64,000 bases of DNA from Mycobacterium lacus (GTDB taxonomy: Bacteria > Actinomycetota > Actinomycetes > Mycobacteriales > Mycobacteriaceae): assembly GCF_010731535.1 (NCBI RefSeq), contig NZ_AP022581.1:4411952-4475951 (forward strand), in the 5' to 3' direction. Position numbers and translations under genes: made by a program. The notes beneath the pieces are model-generated. The model had not been told where the DNA came from. It did not search any database and saw only the letters and a program-made list of their open reading frames with translations. Each line of letters starts with the position of its first letter. Position 1 is the stretch's first letter. Shown piece by piece: positions 25,185 through 33,565 of the stretch.

Positions 25185-25922
25185 ATGATTCCACGTCACG
25201 TCGCCCGTTTCGCTGGTCCCGCGGTCATCACGGCATGGGGCGTCAGCGCCTGTGTCCTTCCCGGTGCCGCTCTCCCATCCGCGGCTGCCCAACCGTGCCC
25301 CGACGTGGAGGTGGTGTTCGCTCGCGGCACCGGCGAGCCGCCCGGCGTTGGCCCCACGGGACAGGCGTTCGTCGACTCCCTGCGGTCGCGCATTGGGGCC
25401 AAGTCGATGGAGGTATATCCGGTCAACTACCCGGCCATCGACCAGTGGGACACCGGCGTCGACGGCATCAGCGACGCGGGCGCTCACATCGTTTCCACGA
25501 CGAGTAGCTGTCCGCAGACCAAGATGGTGCTCGGCGGCTACTCCCAAGGCGCCGCCGTGATGGGCTTCGTCACCTCGTCCACGGTCCCGGATGGGATCGA
25601 TCCCGCGACCGTTCCCAAACCGCTTGCGCCCGAGGTGGCCGACCACGTCGCCGCCGTGGTGCTGTTCGGAGCGCCGAATGTGCGGGCCATGAATTTCCTC
25701 GGCGAGCCGCCGATCGTCATCGGCCCGCAGTACCAGGGCAAAACCATCAAGGTGTGCGCTCCCGAAGACCCGGTGTGCTCCGACGGGATGAATTTCGCCG
25801 CGCACGATACGTATGCCGAGGACTGGGCGATGGTCGACCGGGGGGCGGCCTTCGCCGCCAGTCGTCTTGGCGCGGGTCCTGGCGCGCCGGTCCCGTCTCC
25901 CGGCGGAGGCTTTGGAAACTGA
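25185..25922 (+). CDS. Cutinase-like secreted esterase (CULP)
   Basis: 245 residues. An N-terminal signal peptide (~35 residues, ending near LPSAAAQP) is followed by an alpha/beta hydrolase fold of the cutinase family: catalytic Ser120 in GYSQG, Asp195 in CAPEDPVC and His207 in AAHDTY, with Cys pairs (38-109, 191-198) expected to form disulfides. Such proteins are secreted esterases, phospholipases or lipases. It is divergent from the SDR-FadD pair, with 103 nt between starts. Length is normal and nothing is missing. Confidence 0.92.
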   Translation: MIPRHVARFAGPAVITAWGVSACVLPGAALPSAAAQPCPDVEVVFARGTGEPPGVGPTGQAFVDSLRSRIGAKSMEVYPVNYPAIDQWDTGVDGISDAGAHIVSTTSSCPQTKMVLGGYSQGAAVMGFVTSSTVPDGIDPATVPKPLAPEVADHVAAVVLFGAPNVRAMNFLGEPPIVIGPQYQGKTIKVCAPEDPVCSDGMNFAAHDTYAEDWAMVDRGAAFAASRLGAGPGAPVPSPGGGFGN

Positions 25923-25973
25923 GCCGCGTCAGACCCTGATAAAGCCCTTGTTGCGCATCAAGAACACGCCAGA

Positions 25974-26790
25974 TTAGCTCCGTTTCATTGCCGGGTGGCT
26001 GCGCGCGAGCACCGGCAACAGCAACCCGGGTGGCGCGACCCGGAAGAAGGCCGCAGAGACCCGGTTGACACGACCAGGCACGACGACGGCCTTCCCGGCC
26101 GCCAGGCCGTCGATTCCGGCCCGCGCCACCCGGTCGGCGGGAATCCACATAACCCGCGGCAGGGCCGACTCGGCTTCCTCCTTGGTGAACCCGGCAGCCT
26201 CACCGAATCCGGTGTCTACCGGCCCCGGACAGAGCGCGGTCGCAGTGACCCCGGTGCCACGCAACTCACCGCGCAGGCTATGGGTGTAGGACAACACGAA
26301 TGCCTTGGCGGCGCCATACGCCGCTTGTCCCGGCAGGGGGCCGAATGCGGCTATCGACGCTACGTTCAGGATGGCGCCGCGATGGCGGGCAACCATGCCG
26401 GGCAAGAACCTGCTACACAGATCAACCACCGCTGCCACATCGACCTCGACCAGGTAAAAGTTCTTTCGCTGGAACCGATTTCGCGACGAGCCCGAGTGTG
26501 GACAACCCCGCGTTGTTGATGAGGATGTCGGGAACCAGTCCGAGCCCGTTGACCCGGTCAAGCAGGCCCGCTCGGGCGGTTCTATCGGATAGATCGGCAG
26601 GCAGCGGATACGCGTTCGGGCCCAACCGTTCGGCCAGCTGTTGGAGGCGGTCGGCAGTGCGGGCAACCAGCACGACCTGATAGCCATGCCCGGCGAGTAT
26701 TCGCGCGAATTCCTCGCCGATGCCTGACGAAGCGCCGGTCACGATTGCGGCGCGGTCATTTCCTGGTGGTGGGAGAAGGGTGTGTGCCAT
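25974..26790 (-). pseudogene. SDR gene interrupted by a frameshift
   Basis: The gene begins MAHTLLPPPGNDRAA at 26790 and reads IVTGASSGIGEEFARIL, NNAGLSTLGLVAKSVPA in one frame. Near 26455-26470 the similarity jumps to a second frame, which continues NFYLVEVDVAAVVDLCSRFLPGM, then NVASIAAF, YGAAKAF and the C-terminus to 25974. The break falls in an AAAGAACTTTT-like stretch prone to indels. Each half alone is incomplete: the first has the cofactor site, the second the catalytic YxxxK. It is a pseudogene unless the break is a sequencing error. A complete product would be about 272 residues. Confidence 0.85.
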
Positions 26791-27082
26791 GTCGCAATCC
26801 AAACACCTCGCCCGCGCATCCGGGTCCCGACGCACATGTGACTTTAGGCCGATACCTTGAGGACCTTCGGCCATCGAGGAGCAGTCGGACGGCGTGCCAT
26901 TGTGGTCATTGCCGGGGCAACCCGGTGGTCTGTCCGAAGTGCAGCGAGCCCACTATTGGGCGAGGCCGGAAACGGCCTGCTTGACCCACCGTCCGAAGAC
27001 GGGGATCTGCCTTCGGACAGGCCGTCTACACTGGGCCATCATCCGGTGGGGTCCGCGTGAATTCTATCGCAGCACTTTAGCT

Positions 27083-27853
27083 TTATCGATCGGCGACGGC
27101 ATCGAGGACGGGCAACAACCACCGCAAGATGCGGGCCGAACTGGCCGCAGCGCCGTCGGCAAACCGGTTGAAGTCCAGTCCGGAGCGGGTGCCGGCAAGG
27201 TCGGAGAGCGCACGGATGACCAACCAAGGTATACCGAAGGACTCGCAGATCTGGGCCAGCGCGCCACCCTCCATTTCGATTGCGAGACCGCCGAAGTCGT
27301 CGTGCAGCCGGTCGCGGGTTCGCGCGCAATGCAAGTACTGGTCGCCGGTCAAGATGGTGCCGTAGTTGATCCGTGGCACCCGGCTTCCGACACCTGCGAC
27401 GGCTGACAGGGGCGGAAGGTGAATGCCCTCGAGACGGCGTTTGACGCGCTCCATCAGTTCGGCTGCGACCGGGAAGCCGAGCCGTTCAGTCGGATTGATG
27501 AAGGGAACATGCCCCGGCTGATAGGGCTGCAGCCGTTCGTCGATAAGCAGACCGAAATCGTGCTGCACGACGCGGTCGGCGATGACTATGTCACCGATAC
27601 GTAGTTCGGGATCCAGCCCGCCGGCCACGCCGGTGAAAACAATGATGCGGCAACGGAATCGGTCGGCGAGCAGGGTGGCGACCAGTCCAGTGTTAACCTT
27701 GCCCATCCCCGCCGCGGCCAACACGACCCGGTGCGCATCGAGCTCGCCGGTGTCGAAGGTGGTGCGTGCCAGCTCGTGGCGCTGGGCGTCGGACAGAACG
27801 CTACGCAGTTGCGCCAGCTCCTGCGGGATTGCACACATGACGCCGATCGTCAC
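27083..27853 (-). CDS. mtn: 5'-methylthioadenosine/S-adenosylhomocysteine nucleosidase
   Basis: 256 residues from the GTG at 27851-27853. Hydrolyses the adenine off methylthioadenosine and S-adenosylhomocysteine, in the methionine salvage route. Motifs: CAIPQE with the catalytic Glu12, TGVAGGLD, the AIEMEGGALAQ purine/ribose-binding loop, and ALSDLAG with the catalytic Asp. It closely resembles M. tuberculosis Rv0091. A TTG start at 27895 would add 14 residues without family support. The upstream gene (DUF2127) and the decayed methyltransferase match Rv0090 and Rv0089, so the trio is inverted as a block relative to M. tuberculosis. Confidence 0.93.
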   Translation of the reverse strand: MTIGVMCAIPQELAQLRSVLSDAQRHELARTTFDTGELDAHRVVLAAAGMGKVNTGLVATLLADRFRCRIIVFTGVAGGLDPELRIGDIVIADRVVQHDFGLLIDERLQPYQPGHVPFINPTERLGFPVAAELMERVKRRLEGIHLPPLSAVAGVGSRVPRINYGTILTGDQYLHCARTRDRLHDDFGGLAIEMEGGALAQICESFGIPWLVIRALSDLAGTRSGLDFNRFADGAAASSARILRWLLPVLDAVADR

Positions 27854-28192
27854 CCGCGCGATGGTATTCGTTGACGTGCGATCAACAGCGCTCAACGCCG
27901 CGACGCATGAGCCGCACGCCAGCGCGCGGTTGGCGCGCCCTGCTTTTCAGCATGGCGTGCAGAGCGCCGCATGCGCGCGCCTTCATGGGCGCGACGACGT
28001 CGAAGCCGTTAGGGCCCCGGTTGATCCACGACGGTAGTGTCGTCACGCTTTGGTCCTTCATCAGTCCGGAGGCAGTACGCCACTTGGTGGAATCTCACCG
28101 TGGAGCCTTTACGGGCGCGCCGCGGGTGCGTAAACAGTGCAAGAATCCACGTTGTGGCGTTAGCCACAATCCGCTGAGCTACTACGGGGTCG
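27854..28192. other. 339-nt intergenic region with a hairpin and a doubtful ORF
   Basis: Contains TTGTGGC-GTTA-GCCACAA (28152-28169), a perfect 7-bp stem about 24 nt past the DUF2127 stop, possibly a terminator though it has no T-run. The plus strand is open from 27871 through 28329 and around 28013-28200 reads like protein (SVVTLWSFISPEAVRHLVES, CKNPRCGVSHNP), but there is no clear start, and its end lies inside the DUF2127 gene. Confidence 0.3.
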
Positions 28193-28966
28193 TCACGTCG
28201 TCGTCATGGCGGCGCGTTCGAGGTCCAGCAGCTGCTCGCCGTGCCGTTCCTCGTCGTAGGCCTTGCGCCCACCCCGCAGACCGAACAGCCGTTTCGAGAC
28301 CAGCAGGTAGACCACCGCGGCCACGTTGATGCTGAAGGTCACCACACGGGTCATCGTGATGCCCTTGGCCAGGTCATGGATCTCCAACGGCAGGAAGATC
28401 GAGGTAGCCACCACCGCGAAGTACTCACCCCAGCGTTTCAGCAACCACAGGCCGACACCTTCGACGACCTGCAGCACCGAATAGGCCGCCAGCAGGGCGG
28501 TTATCAGGGCAAGTGTGGATGGTTTTGCGGCCAGCGCCTTTTCCAGCTCGTGTATCGCGGACATCTGATCGACCTTGAAACCGGCGGCCCGGAAAATCGG
28601 CAGGTCGCGGTCCAGGGTGGCTTGGATCGCGCCACGCGCACCACGAAACTCCCACACCGCCCACGCGGCGAGCGCCAGCACCAGCGCCCGAAACAAGCGC
28701 TCGACCCCGAGCGCTCGAATGATGATTGCCTGACGTAACGCCTTGCCGCGCATGATCAGTGGCGCATCCTCGGGGCGGCCCCGGCCATGCGGCTCGCCGA
28801 GGGCGAAATCGCCGCAGCGCAGGCAGCGCCACACTTCACCGAGCTTCGTTTTGGCGCTGAGCCGCTCAGCGAGTGCCTCGTCGTCGGGCCCATAGGTGGC
28901 GTGCCCGCTGAGCGCGCAGGTAATCAGCTCCCACCGGTTGGTGCCACGATTTTCACGCTTGGCCAC
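28193..28966 (-). CDS. DUF2127 family membrane protein
   Basis: 257 residues from a GTG (MAKRENRGTNRWELI). The N-terminal ~70 residues hold a possible zinc site (ITCALSGHATYG and WRCLRCGDFA). Three or four hydrophobic segments follow (LFRALVLALAAWAVWEF, ALITALLAAYSVLQVVEG, GEYFAVVATSIFLPLEIHDL, VVTFSINVAAVVYLLVSKRLFGL). That pattern is the DUF2127 family; no function is established to me. It is about the length of Rv0090 and sits beside mtn as in M. tuberculosis. Confidence 0.8.
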   Translation of the reverse strand: MAKRENRGTNRWELITCALSGHATYGPDDEALAERLSAKTKLGEVWRCLRCGDFALGEPHGRGRPEDAPLIMRGKALRQAIIIRALGVERLFRALVLALAAWAVWEFRGARGAIQATLDRDLPIFRAAGFKVDQMSAIHELEKALAAKPSTLALITALLAAYSVLQVVEGVGLWLLKRWGEYFAVVATSIFLPLEIHDLAKGITMTRVVTFSINVAAVVYLLVSKRLFGLRGGRKAYDEERHGEQLLDLERAAMTTT

Positions 28967-29040
28967 GTGCGCTCCTTCGCTGCCAGGATGCGCCGACCAT
29001 TCTTTCAGAACCGAAACGGGCTACGTGGGGGTGCTCCGGG

Positions 29041-29536
29041 CTAGACGCGTGCGCGCCACGTGATCAGCACGCGGCCGTAGCGCAGCCTGCGGAGGCGGGA
29101 TCCGGGAAGTTGCGCGCGCGGCCGCCGCAGCGCCTCCGTCGGCGGCCACTTGATCGCAGCGGTATGTTCCCATTTGCCCTGACGCGATTGACGACGGCGC
29201 ATGCTACCCGGCTGCTCAAGTGCCACAAGCCGTTTCGCAGTGCGGGCTTGACGAAGGTGACCACGGCCTACGTCCCGCCCGGGGAGACCAGACCCGCCAG
29301 CCGCCCAGTGCGCGGGTGTCCGTTGACAACCGGGCCCGCGGTCGTCGCAGAACGGGCGCGTCAACATCCACCGGGGTGACGTCCGGTACGCGGCGAGCCA
29401 GCCGTCCGGCCAGGAACCCGTCGCCGCACCCGACATCGAGAACGCGCCGGGCGCCCGGCGGGATCTTTGAATCCAGCAGCGCGTCGTCGTGGATGTTGAT
29501 GTGTATAGCATCGCCAATTGACCGGAGACAGCTCAA
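29041..29536 (-). pseudogene. Decayed class I SAM-dependent methyltransferase (Rv0089-like position)
   Basis: The start (29536) reads INIHDDALLDSKIPPGARR, VLDVGCGDGFLAGRLARRVPD, VDVDAPVL, which is motif I and following of a SAM methyltransferase. The frame then degenerates (RARLSTDTRALGG). Further on, other frames hold VTFVKPALRNGLWHL...ACAVVNRVR and then GKWEHTAAIKWPPTEALR...LPGSRLRRLRYGRVLITW to the stop at 29041. About 60 central residues are missing and at least two frame changes are present, so no functional enzyme can be made. Position next to the DUF2127 gene and mtn fits Rv0089. Confidence 0.85.
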
Positions 29537-29544
29537 ATTTCGGG

Positions 29545-29955
29545 GTGACAGTGAATCGGCACGTATTGGTCGTCATCGGCGTGGGCGGGATGGGCCAGGC
29601 GATTGCCCGGCGGCTGGGTTGCGGCAAGACGGTGCTGTTAGCCGACAACAACGAACAGGTGCTCACGGCGGTCGCCGAATCATTGGCCGCAGACGGCCAT
29701 CGCGTGGAAAGCCGTGGCGTCGATGTCGCGTCGGCGGAATCGGTTGGTGCGCTCGCCGAGTACGCGGCGTCACTCGGCAGCGTCACCCAGGTGGCACACA
29801 CCGCCGGCCTCTTCCCGGCGCAGGCCTCGGCTGAAGCCATCCTGGCCGTAGACCTGCTCGGCGTCGCCCTCCGACGCCACCTTCATCACCGGCACCGACG
29901 TGCTTGTCGACGGCCGCGTGGTTGGGCTGCAAAGCCGGGAAATGCCGCCAGCTGA
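29545..29955 (+). pseudogene. SDR gene with large internal deletion and frameshift
   Basis: Starts at GTG 29545 or 29551 and reads RHVLVVIGVGGMGQAIARRL, LLADNNEQVLTAVAESL, VASAESVGALAEYAASLG, VTQVAHTAGLFPAQASAEAI, LAVDLLGVA, the first ~110 residues of an SDR. It then runs directly, in another frame, into SDATFITGTDVLVDG, which belongs near the C-terminus. The ~140 residues between, including the catalytic Tyr/Lys, are gone. The read-through frame ends at 29955. Confidence 0.8.
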
Positions 29956-29961
29956 GGTGGT

Positions 29962-30342
29962 TCACAGCGGCGGGGCCTGCTGCGTCAGGTTCAACAGGGC
30001 GTAGGCAAGGCAGAAAAGGAAGTTCAACATCACCAGAAACAAGCCCACAAAGATCAGTGAGCGGGTGCCCCGGCGTTGGAGGCGCTTGAACGTCGCGACG
30101 CGCTTCTCGTGATTGAGCTGAGTCGCGATCAAAGCAAATTTGACATCCGTCAACTCGTTTTCGGCGGCCGGCGCGCCCGCCAGTATCGCTTGCAGACGCC
30201 CTGGTGGGGTTTCGACGCCGACGCGCGCGAACCGCCGGCACAGCCGCCGGGCCCGCCGGCGGCCAAGTGGCTGACCCCGCATCTGCAGCCGATGCGAGAG
30301 TTTTCCTCGTTCGCCGCCCCAGGGGTTCGACGGGGTCGTCAC
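29962..30342 (-). CDS. Small hypothetical membrane protein
   Basis: About 126 residues if it starts at the GTG 30340-30342; the frame is open to 30393 and the start is uncertain. The N-terminal part is basic (LGRRRARRLCRRFAR), followed by KFALIATQLNHEKRVATFKRLQRRG and one strong hydrophobic segment near the C-terminus (LIFVGLFLVMLNFLFCLAYALLNL). A single-pass or hairpin membrane protein with a positively charged cytosolic part is likely. I do not recognise it. It lies between the SDR remnant and the terminator after sdaA. Confidence 0.5.
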   Translation of the reverse strand: MTTPSNPWGGERGKLSHRLQMRGQPLGRRRARRLCRRFARVGVETPPGRLQAILAGAPAAENELTDVKFALIATQLNHEKRVATFKRLQRRGTRSLIFVGLFLVMLNFLFCLAYALLNLTQQAPPL

Positions 30343-30415
30343 AAGCCGGGATTCTAGTTCGCTTGCGCCTTCTTTCGGAGCGCTACAGGGCAAAAAGCGG
30401 CGTCGAGATCACCGC

Positions 30416-30471
30416 GAGCAGACGCAAAAGCCCCCATTTCGTCCCGAAATGAGGGGCTTTTGCGTCTGCTC
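30416..30471. terminator. Strong inverted repeat downstream of sdaA
   Basis: Arms of 26-27 nt (GAGCAGACGCAAAAGCCCC... and ...GGGGCTTTTGCGTCTGCTC) pair with a single bulge around a 3-nt loop. The core AAAAGCCCC/GGGGCTTTT is a classical intrinsic terminator usable from both sides. It lies 8 nt beyond the sdaA stop. Confidence 0.8.
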
Positions 30472-30478
30472 GGCACAG

Positions 30479-31864
30479 TCAACATTCGACGATGTTGACC
30501 CCCACGTTGACGGCGAGCCCGCCGGCGGAGGTCTCCTTGTATTTGCTGTGCATATCCGCACCGGTGGCCCGCATGGTGTCGATCACCTGGTCGAGGGTGA
30601 CGCGGTGGACACCGTCTCCACGCAGTGCCATCCGTGCGGCGTTGATGGCTTTGCCGGCGGAAATCGCGTTGCGCTCGATGCAGGGGATCTGCACCAGGCC
30701 GGCAATTGGGTCGCAGGTCAGACCGAGGCTGTGCTCCATGGCGATCTCGGCGGCGTTTTCCACTTGTCGCGGTGTGCCACCGAGGATTTCAGCCAACCCG
30801 GCGGCGGCCATGGCGGCCGCAGAGCCGACTTCCCCCTGGCATCCGACCTCGGCTCCCGAGATCGATGCCCGTTCCTTGAACAAGGATCCGATGGCCCCCG
30901 CGGTGAGCAGGAATCGCACGGCGGTGTCGTCGGGATCCGCGGCGCCGGCCGGCGTGTAGTGCGTGGCGTAATGCAGGACGGCGGGGACGATGCCGGCAGC
31001 ACCGTTGGTCGGCGCGGTGACTATGCGCCCACCGGAAGCGTTCTCCTCGTTGACCGCCAGCGCGACCAGGTTGACCCAATCCTCGGCGAATTCCGGTTTG
31101 CGAGTGGGGTCTTCGGCGCTCAACCGTTCATACCAACTTTTCGCGCGACGGCGCACCCCGAGGCCGCCGGGAAGCAACCCGTCGCGGGCAATGCTGCGTC
31201 GCTCGCACTCGACCATCACGTCACGCAGGTGCAGCAGCCCGCGGCCGACCTCGCCTTCAGAGCGGCAGCAAGACTCATTACGCAGCGCCACCTCGCTGAT
31301 GGCGATGTCGAGGCGGTCGCAGATGTCGAGCAGCCTCTGAGCCGACGAGTAGGGCAGGCCAGCGGAGCACGGATGTTGGCCGGCGCTCCGGCTGGACTGT
31401 TCGGTGACGATGAACCCGCCGCCCACCGAGAAATATGTCTGCTCATGCAGGATCCGGCCGCGGGAATCAGCGGCGGTAAACGTCATCCCGTTGGGATGCG
31501 TGGGCAGGACGACGTCGGGATGCAATTCGATGTCACGCTCGGCCAGCCGCACCGGCGTGACGCCGTAGATCCATGTCGTGCCCGACGCTGCGATGTCGGC
31601 GAGGCGGCGCTCCTTTTGTTCGGTGCTGATCGACTCCGGCCGAAAGCCTTCCAACCCCAGCAGTATCGCCGACATCGTGCCGTGGCCCGCTCCGGTTGCC
31701 GCCAGCGAGCTGAACAGCTCCACTCGCACCGTGCCGACTTCATGCACTCGACCCCGTTGGCGCAGGGTTGCTACGAACTGATTGGCCGCGCGCATCGGGC
31801 CCACCGTGTGGGAGCTGGACGGCCCGATCCCGACGGTGAACAGGTCGAAAACGCTGACGGTCAC
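30479..31864 (-). CDS. sdaA: L-serine dehydratase (iron-sulfur type)
   Basis: 461 residues. Deaminates serine to pyruvate and ammonia. Family signatures: VGIGPSSSHTVGPMRAA at the start and, in the catalytic half, the cluster-ligand cysteines in GCQGEVG, CDPIAG and IPCIERN, plus PTNGAAGIVPAVLHY. The single chain carries both the beta and alpha parts, as in M. tuberculosis Rv0069c. Its ATG overlaps the glyA2 stop by 4 nt, so glycine to serine to pyruvate is encoded in one coupled operon behind the glycine riboswitch. Confidence 0.95.
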   Translation of the reverse strand: MTVSVFDLFTVGIGPSSSHTVGPMRAANQFVATLRQRGRVHEVGTVRVELFSSLAATGAGHGTMSAILLGLEGFRPESISTEQKERRLADIAASGTTWIYGVTPVRLAERDIELHPDVVLPTHPNGMTFTAADSRGRILHEQTYFSVGGGFIVTEQSSRSAGQHPCSAGLPYSSAQRLLDICDRLDIAISEVALRNESCCRSEGEVGRGLLHLRDVMVECERRSIARDGLLPGGLGVRRRAKSWYERLSAEDPTRKPEFAEDWVNLVALAVNEENASGGRIVTAPTNGAAGIVPAVLHYATHYTPAGAADPDDTAVRFLLTAGAIGSLFKERASISGAEVGCQGEVGSAAAMAAAGLAEILGGTPRQVENAAEIAMEHSLGLTCDPIAGLVQIPCIERNAISAGKAINAARMALRGDGVHRVTLDQVIDTMRATGADMHSKYKETSAGGLAVNVGVNIVEC

Positions 31865-33138
31865 GGCTGGCGCAATGACGGATAGAGCGGGTACCGCGCG
31901 GCAAGCTGCCGGACCTGGGCGCGGAGCGGACCCAGCTGGCCCTCGCTAGTGGCAGTCAGTGCGGCAGCGATCACGTCTGCCACAGCGCGGAAGTCGTTGA
32001 GCGAGAAGCCGCGTGAGGCCAGGGCGGGGGTGCCGATCCGCAGCCCCGAGGTGACCATCGGGGGTCGGGGGTCGAAGGGCACCGCGTTGCGGTTAACGGT
32101 GATGTCCACGGAGGCCAACCGGTCTTCGGCTTGCTGGCCGTCGAGTTCGGCGTCACGCAGGTCCACCAGGACGAGGTGTACATCGGTGCCGCCGGTCAGC
32201 ACCGTGATACCGCGTTCGGCGACATCGGGCTGGGTCAGCCGGTCGGCGAGGATTCGCGCGCCGTCGAGGCAACGTCGTTGCCGCTGGGCGAATTCGGGTT
32301 GCGCGGCCATCTTGAACCCGGTCGCCTTGGCGGCGATGACATGTTCGAGCGGTCCGCCCTGCTGCCCGGGGAAGACCGCGGAGTTGACCTTCTTGGCGAT
32401 GGCGGCGTCGTTGGACAAGATGATGCCGCCGCGAGGACCGCCGAGTGTCTTGTGGGTGGTGGATGTGACGACGTGAGCGTGCGGCACCGGGCTGGGGTGC
32501 AGCCCGGCGGCGACCAGGCCGGCGAAATGCGCCATGTCGACCATCAGCAGGGCGTCGATTTCGTCGGCGATGTCGCGGAACCGGGCGAAGTCCAGGTGGC
32601 GAGGATAAGCCGACCAGCCCGCGATGATCATTTTGGGCCGATGTTTGCGGGCGGCTTCGGCGACGGCGTCCATGTCGATGCGGTAGTCCTCTTTGGACAC
32701 CTCGTAGGCGGCGACCTTGTAGAGCTTGCCGGAGAAGTTGATGCGCATCCCGTGGGTGAGGTGGCCGCCATGTGCCAGCGACAACCCCAGGATGGTGTCG
32801 CCGGGAGTCAACAGGGCGTGCATGGTGGCGGCGTTGGCGGTGGCACCCGAATGTGGTTGCACGTTGGCGTATTCGACGCCGAAGAGGGCCTTGACGCGGT
32901 CGATCGCCAGCTGCTCGACGCCGTCGACGAATTGGCACCCGCCGTAATAGCGCCGGCCCGGGTAACCCTCGGCGTACTTGTTGGTCAGAACCGAACCCTG
33001 CGCCTGCATCACCGCCAGCGGCGCATGGTTCTCCGAGGCGATCATCTCCAAACCGGCCTCCTGGCGACGCAGTTCGTTGTCGATCAGGGCCGCGATGTCG
33101 GGGTCGAAGGTGGCCAGGGGTTGGTCGAGGTTGTTCAT
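31861..33138 (-). CDS. glyA2: Serine hydroxymethyltransferase (second copy type)
   Basis: 425 residues from the ATG at 33136-33138. Interconverts glycine and serine with tetrahydrofolate; PLP enzyme. Visible motifs: LEMIASENHAPLAVMQAQGS, YPGRRYYGGC, the PLP lysine in STTHKTLGGPRGG, and VDMAHFAGL. The frame is open 73 codons further upstream, but that stretch is the riboswitch/remnant region in another frame. It overlaps the stop of the small upstream ORF as TGATG. Together with sdaA and the riboswitch this is a glycine disposal operon. It matches Rv0070c in neighbourhood and length. Confidence 0.95.
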   Translation of the reverse strand: MNNLDQPLATFDPDIAALIDNELRRQEAGLEMIASENHAPLAVMQAQGSVLTNKYAEGYPGRRYYGGCQFVDGVEQLAIDRVKALFGVEYANVQPHSGATANAATMHALLTPGDTILGLSLAHGGHLTHGMRINFSGKLYKVAAYEVSKEDYRIDMDAVAEAARKHRPKMIIAGWSAYPRHLDFARFRDIADEIDALLMVDMAHFAGLVAAGLHPSPVPHAHVVTSTTHKTLGGPRGGIILSNDAAIAKKVNSAVFPGQQGGPLEHVIAAKATGFKMAAQPEFAQRQRRCLDGARILADRLTQPDVAERGITVLTGGTDVHLVLVDLRDAELDGQQAEDRLASVDITVNRNAVPFDPRPPMVTSGLRIGTPALASRGFSLNDFRAVADVIAAALTATSEGQLGPLRAQVRQLAARYPLYPSLRQP

Positions 33139-33323
33139 CAGGTCACTCCGTTCTGCCGGGCGTACTCGGCGGCGGCTGGGGCTGACCCGCCGGGGGTGGT
33201 GGCACCGACCGCAGGGAGTTGTACGAATGCCAGATCGTCGCTGGCGTCGCGGCCGACGTGGCGGGGGACAAAACTCAAGTCCCCGGCTTTGCCGTCGGGC
33301 GCCTGAACATAAATCTCGGGCAA
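33138..33323 (-). pseudogene. GcvH-like remnant (61 codons) in the glyA2 leader
   Basis: Starts at a TTG (33321-33323) behind CCGGAG and ends in a TGA overlapping the glyA2 ATG. The segment DDLAFVQLPAVGATTPGGS resembles the glycine cleavage H protein core (GDVVFVQLPxVGxxVTAGE). The ESTKS-type segment with the lipoyl lysine and everything after it are missing. In actinobacteria gcvH often precedes glyA-sdaA behind a glycine riboswitch, so this looks like the fossil of a gcvH that kept its coupling function. It could instead be a genuine small coupling peptide. Confidence 0.55.
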
Positions 33324-33374
33324 GGTCCAACTCCGGTTTCAGTGAGCCCGGATGCACCGGGCTGGATGTGCCCT

Positions 33375-33565
33375 CCCCGCTCTGTCCTGAAACCTGAGAG
33401 TCTGTGACTCCGCCTCACGGCAGAGTCGTACACCTTCGGTAAGGCGCGGTCGAGTGACCGTTCCTTGTCTCCAGAGTTGCCTCGGCGGTGCGGTACTGGG
33501 CCTGAGAGATTCCCGGGGAGGAGATTGCTCCTACGGCGCCTCGACATCGAGGTTCTCCCGCATCG
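33375..33565 (-). ncRNA. Tandem glycine riboswitch
   Basis: On the minus strand two aptamer-like units follow each other. The first has GCGGGAGA, GCGCCGTAGGAGCAA and ATCTCTCAGGC; the second has CTGGAGAC, TTACCGAAGG, GACTCTCAGG and AGGACAGAGCGGGG, the conserved 3' signature of glycine aptamers. It precedes the glyA2-sdaA operon, whose products consume glycine, so it is expected to switch expression on when glycine is high. 33324-33374 connects to the remnant ORF. Confidence 0.9.

Noticed and set aside
28120..28195. tRNA-like TAGCTCAGCGG string on the minus strand
   Set aside because: It resembles a D-arm only by chance; there is no anticodon stem, no T-loop and no acceptor stem at the right spacing.
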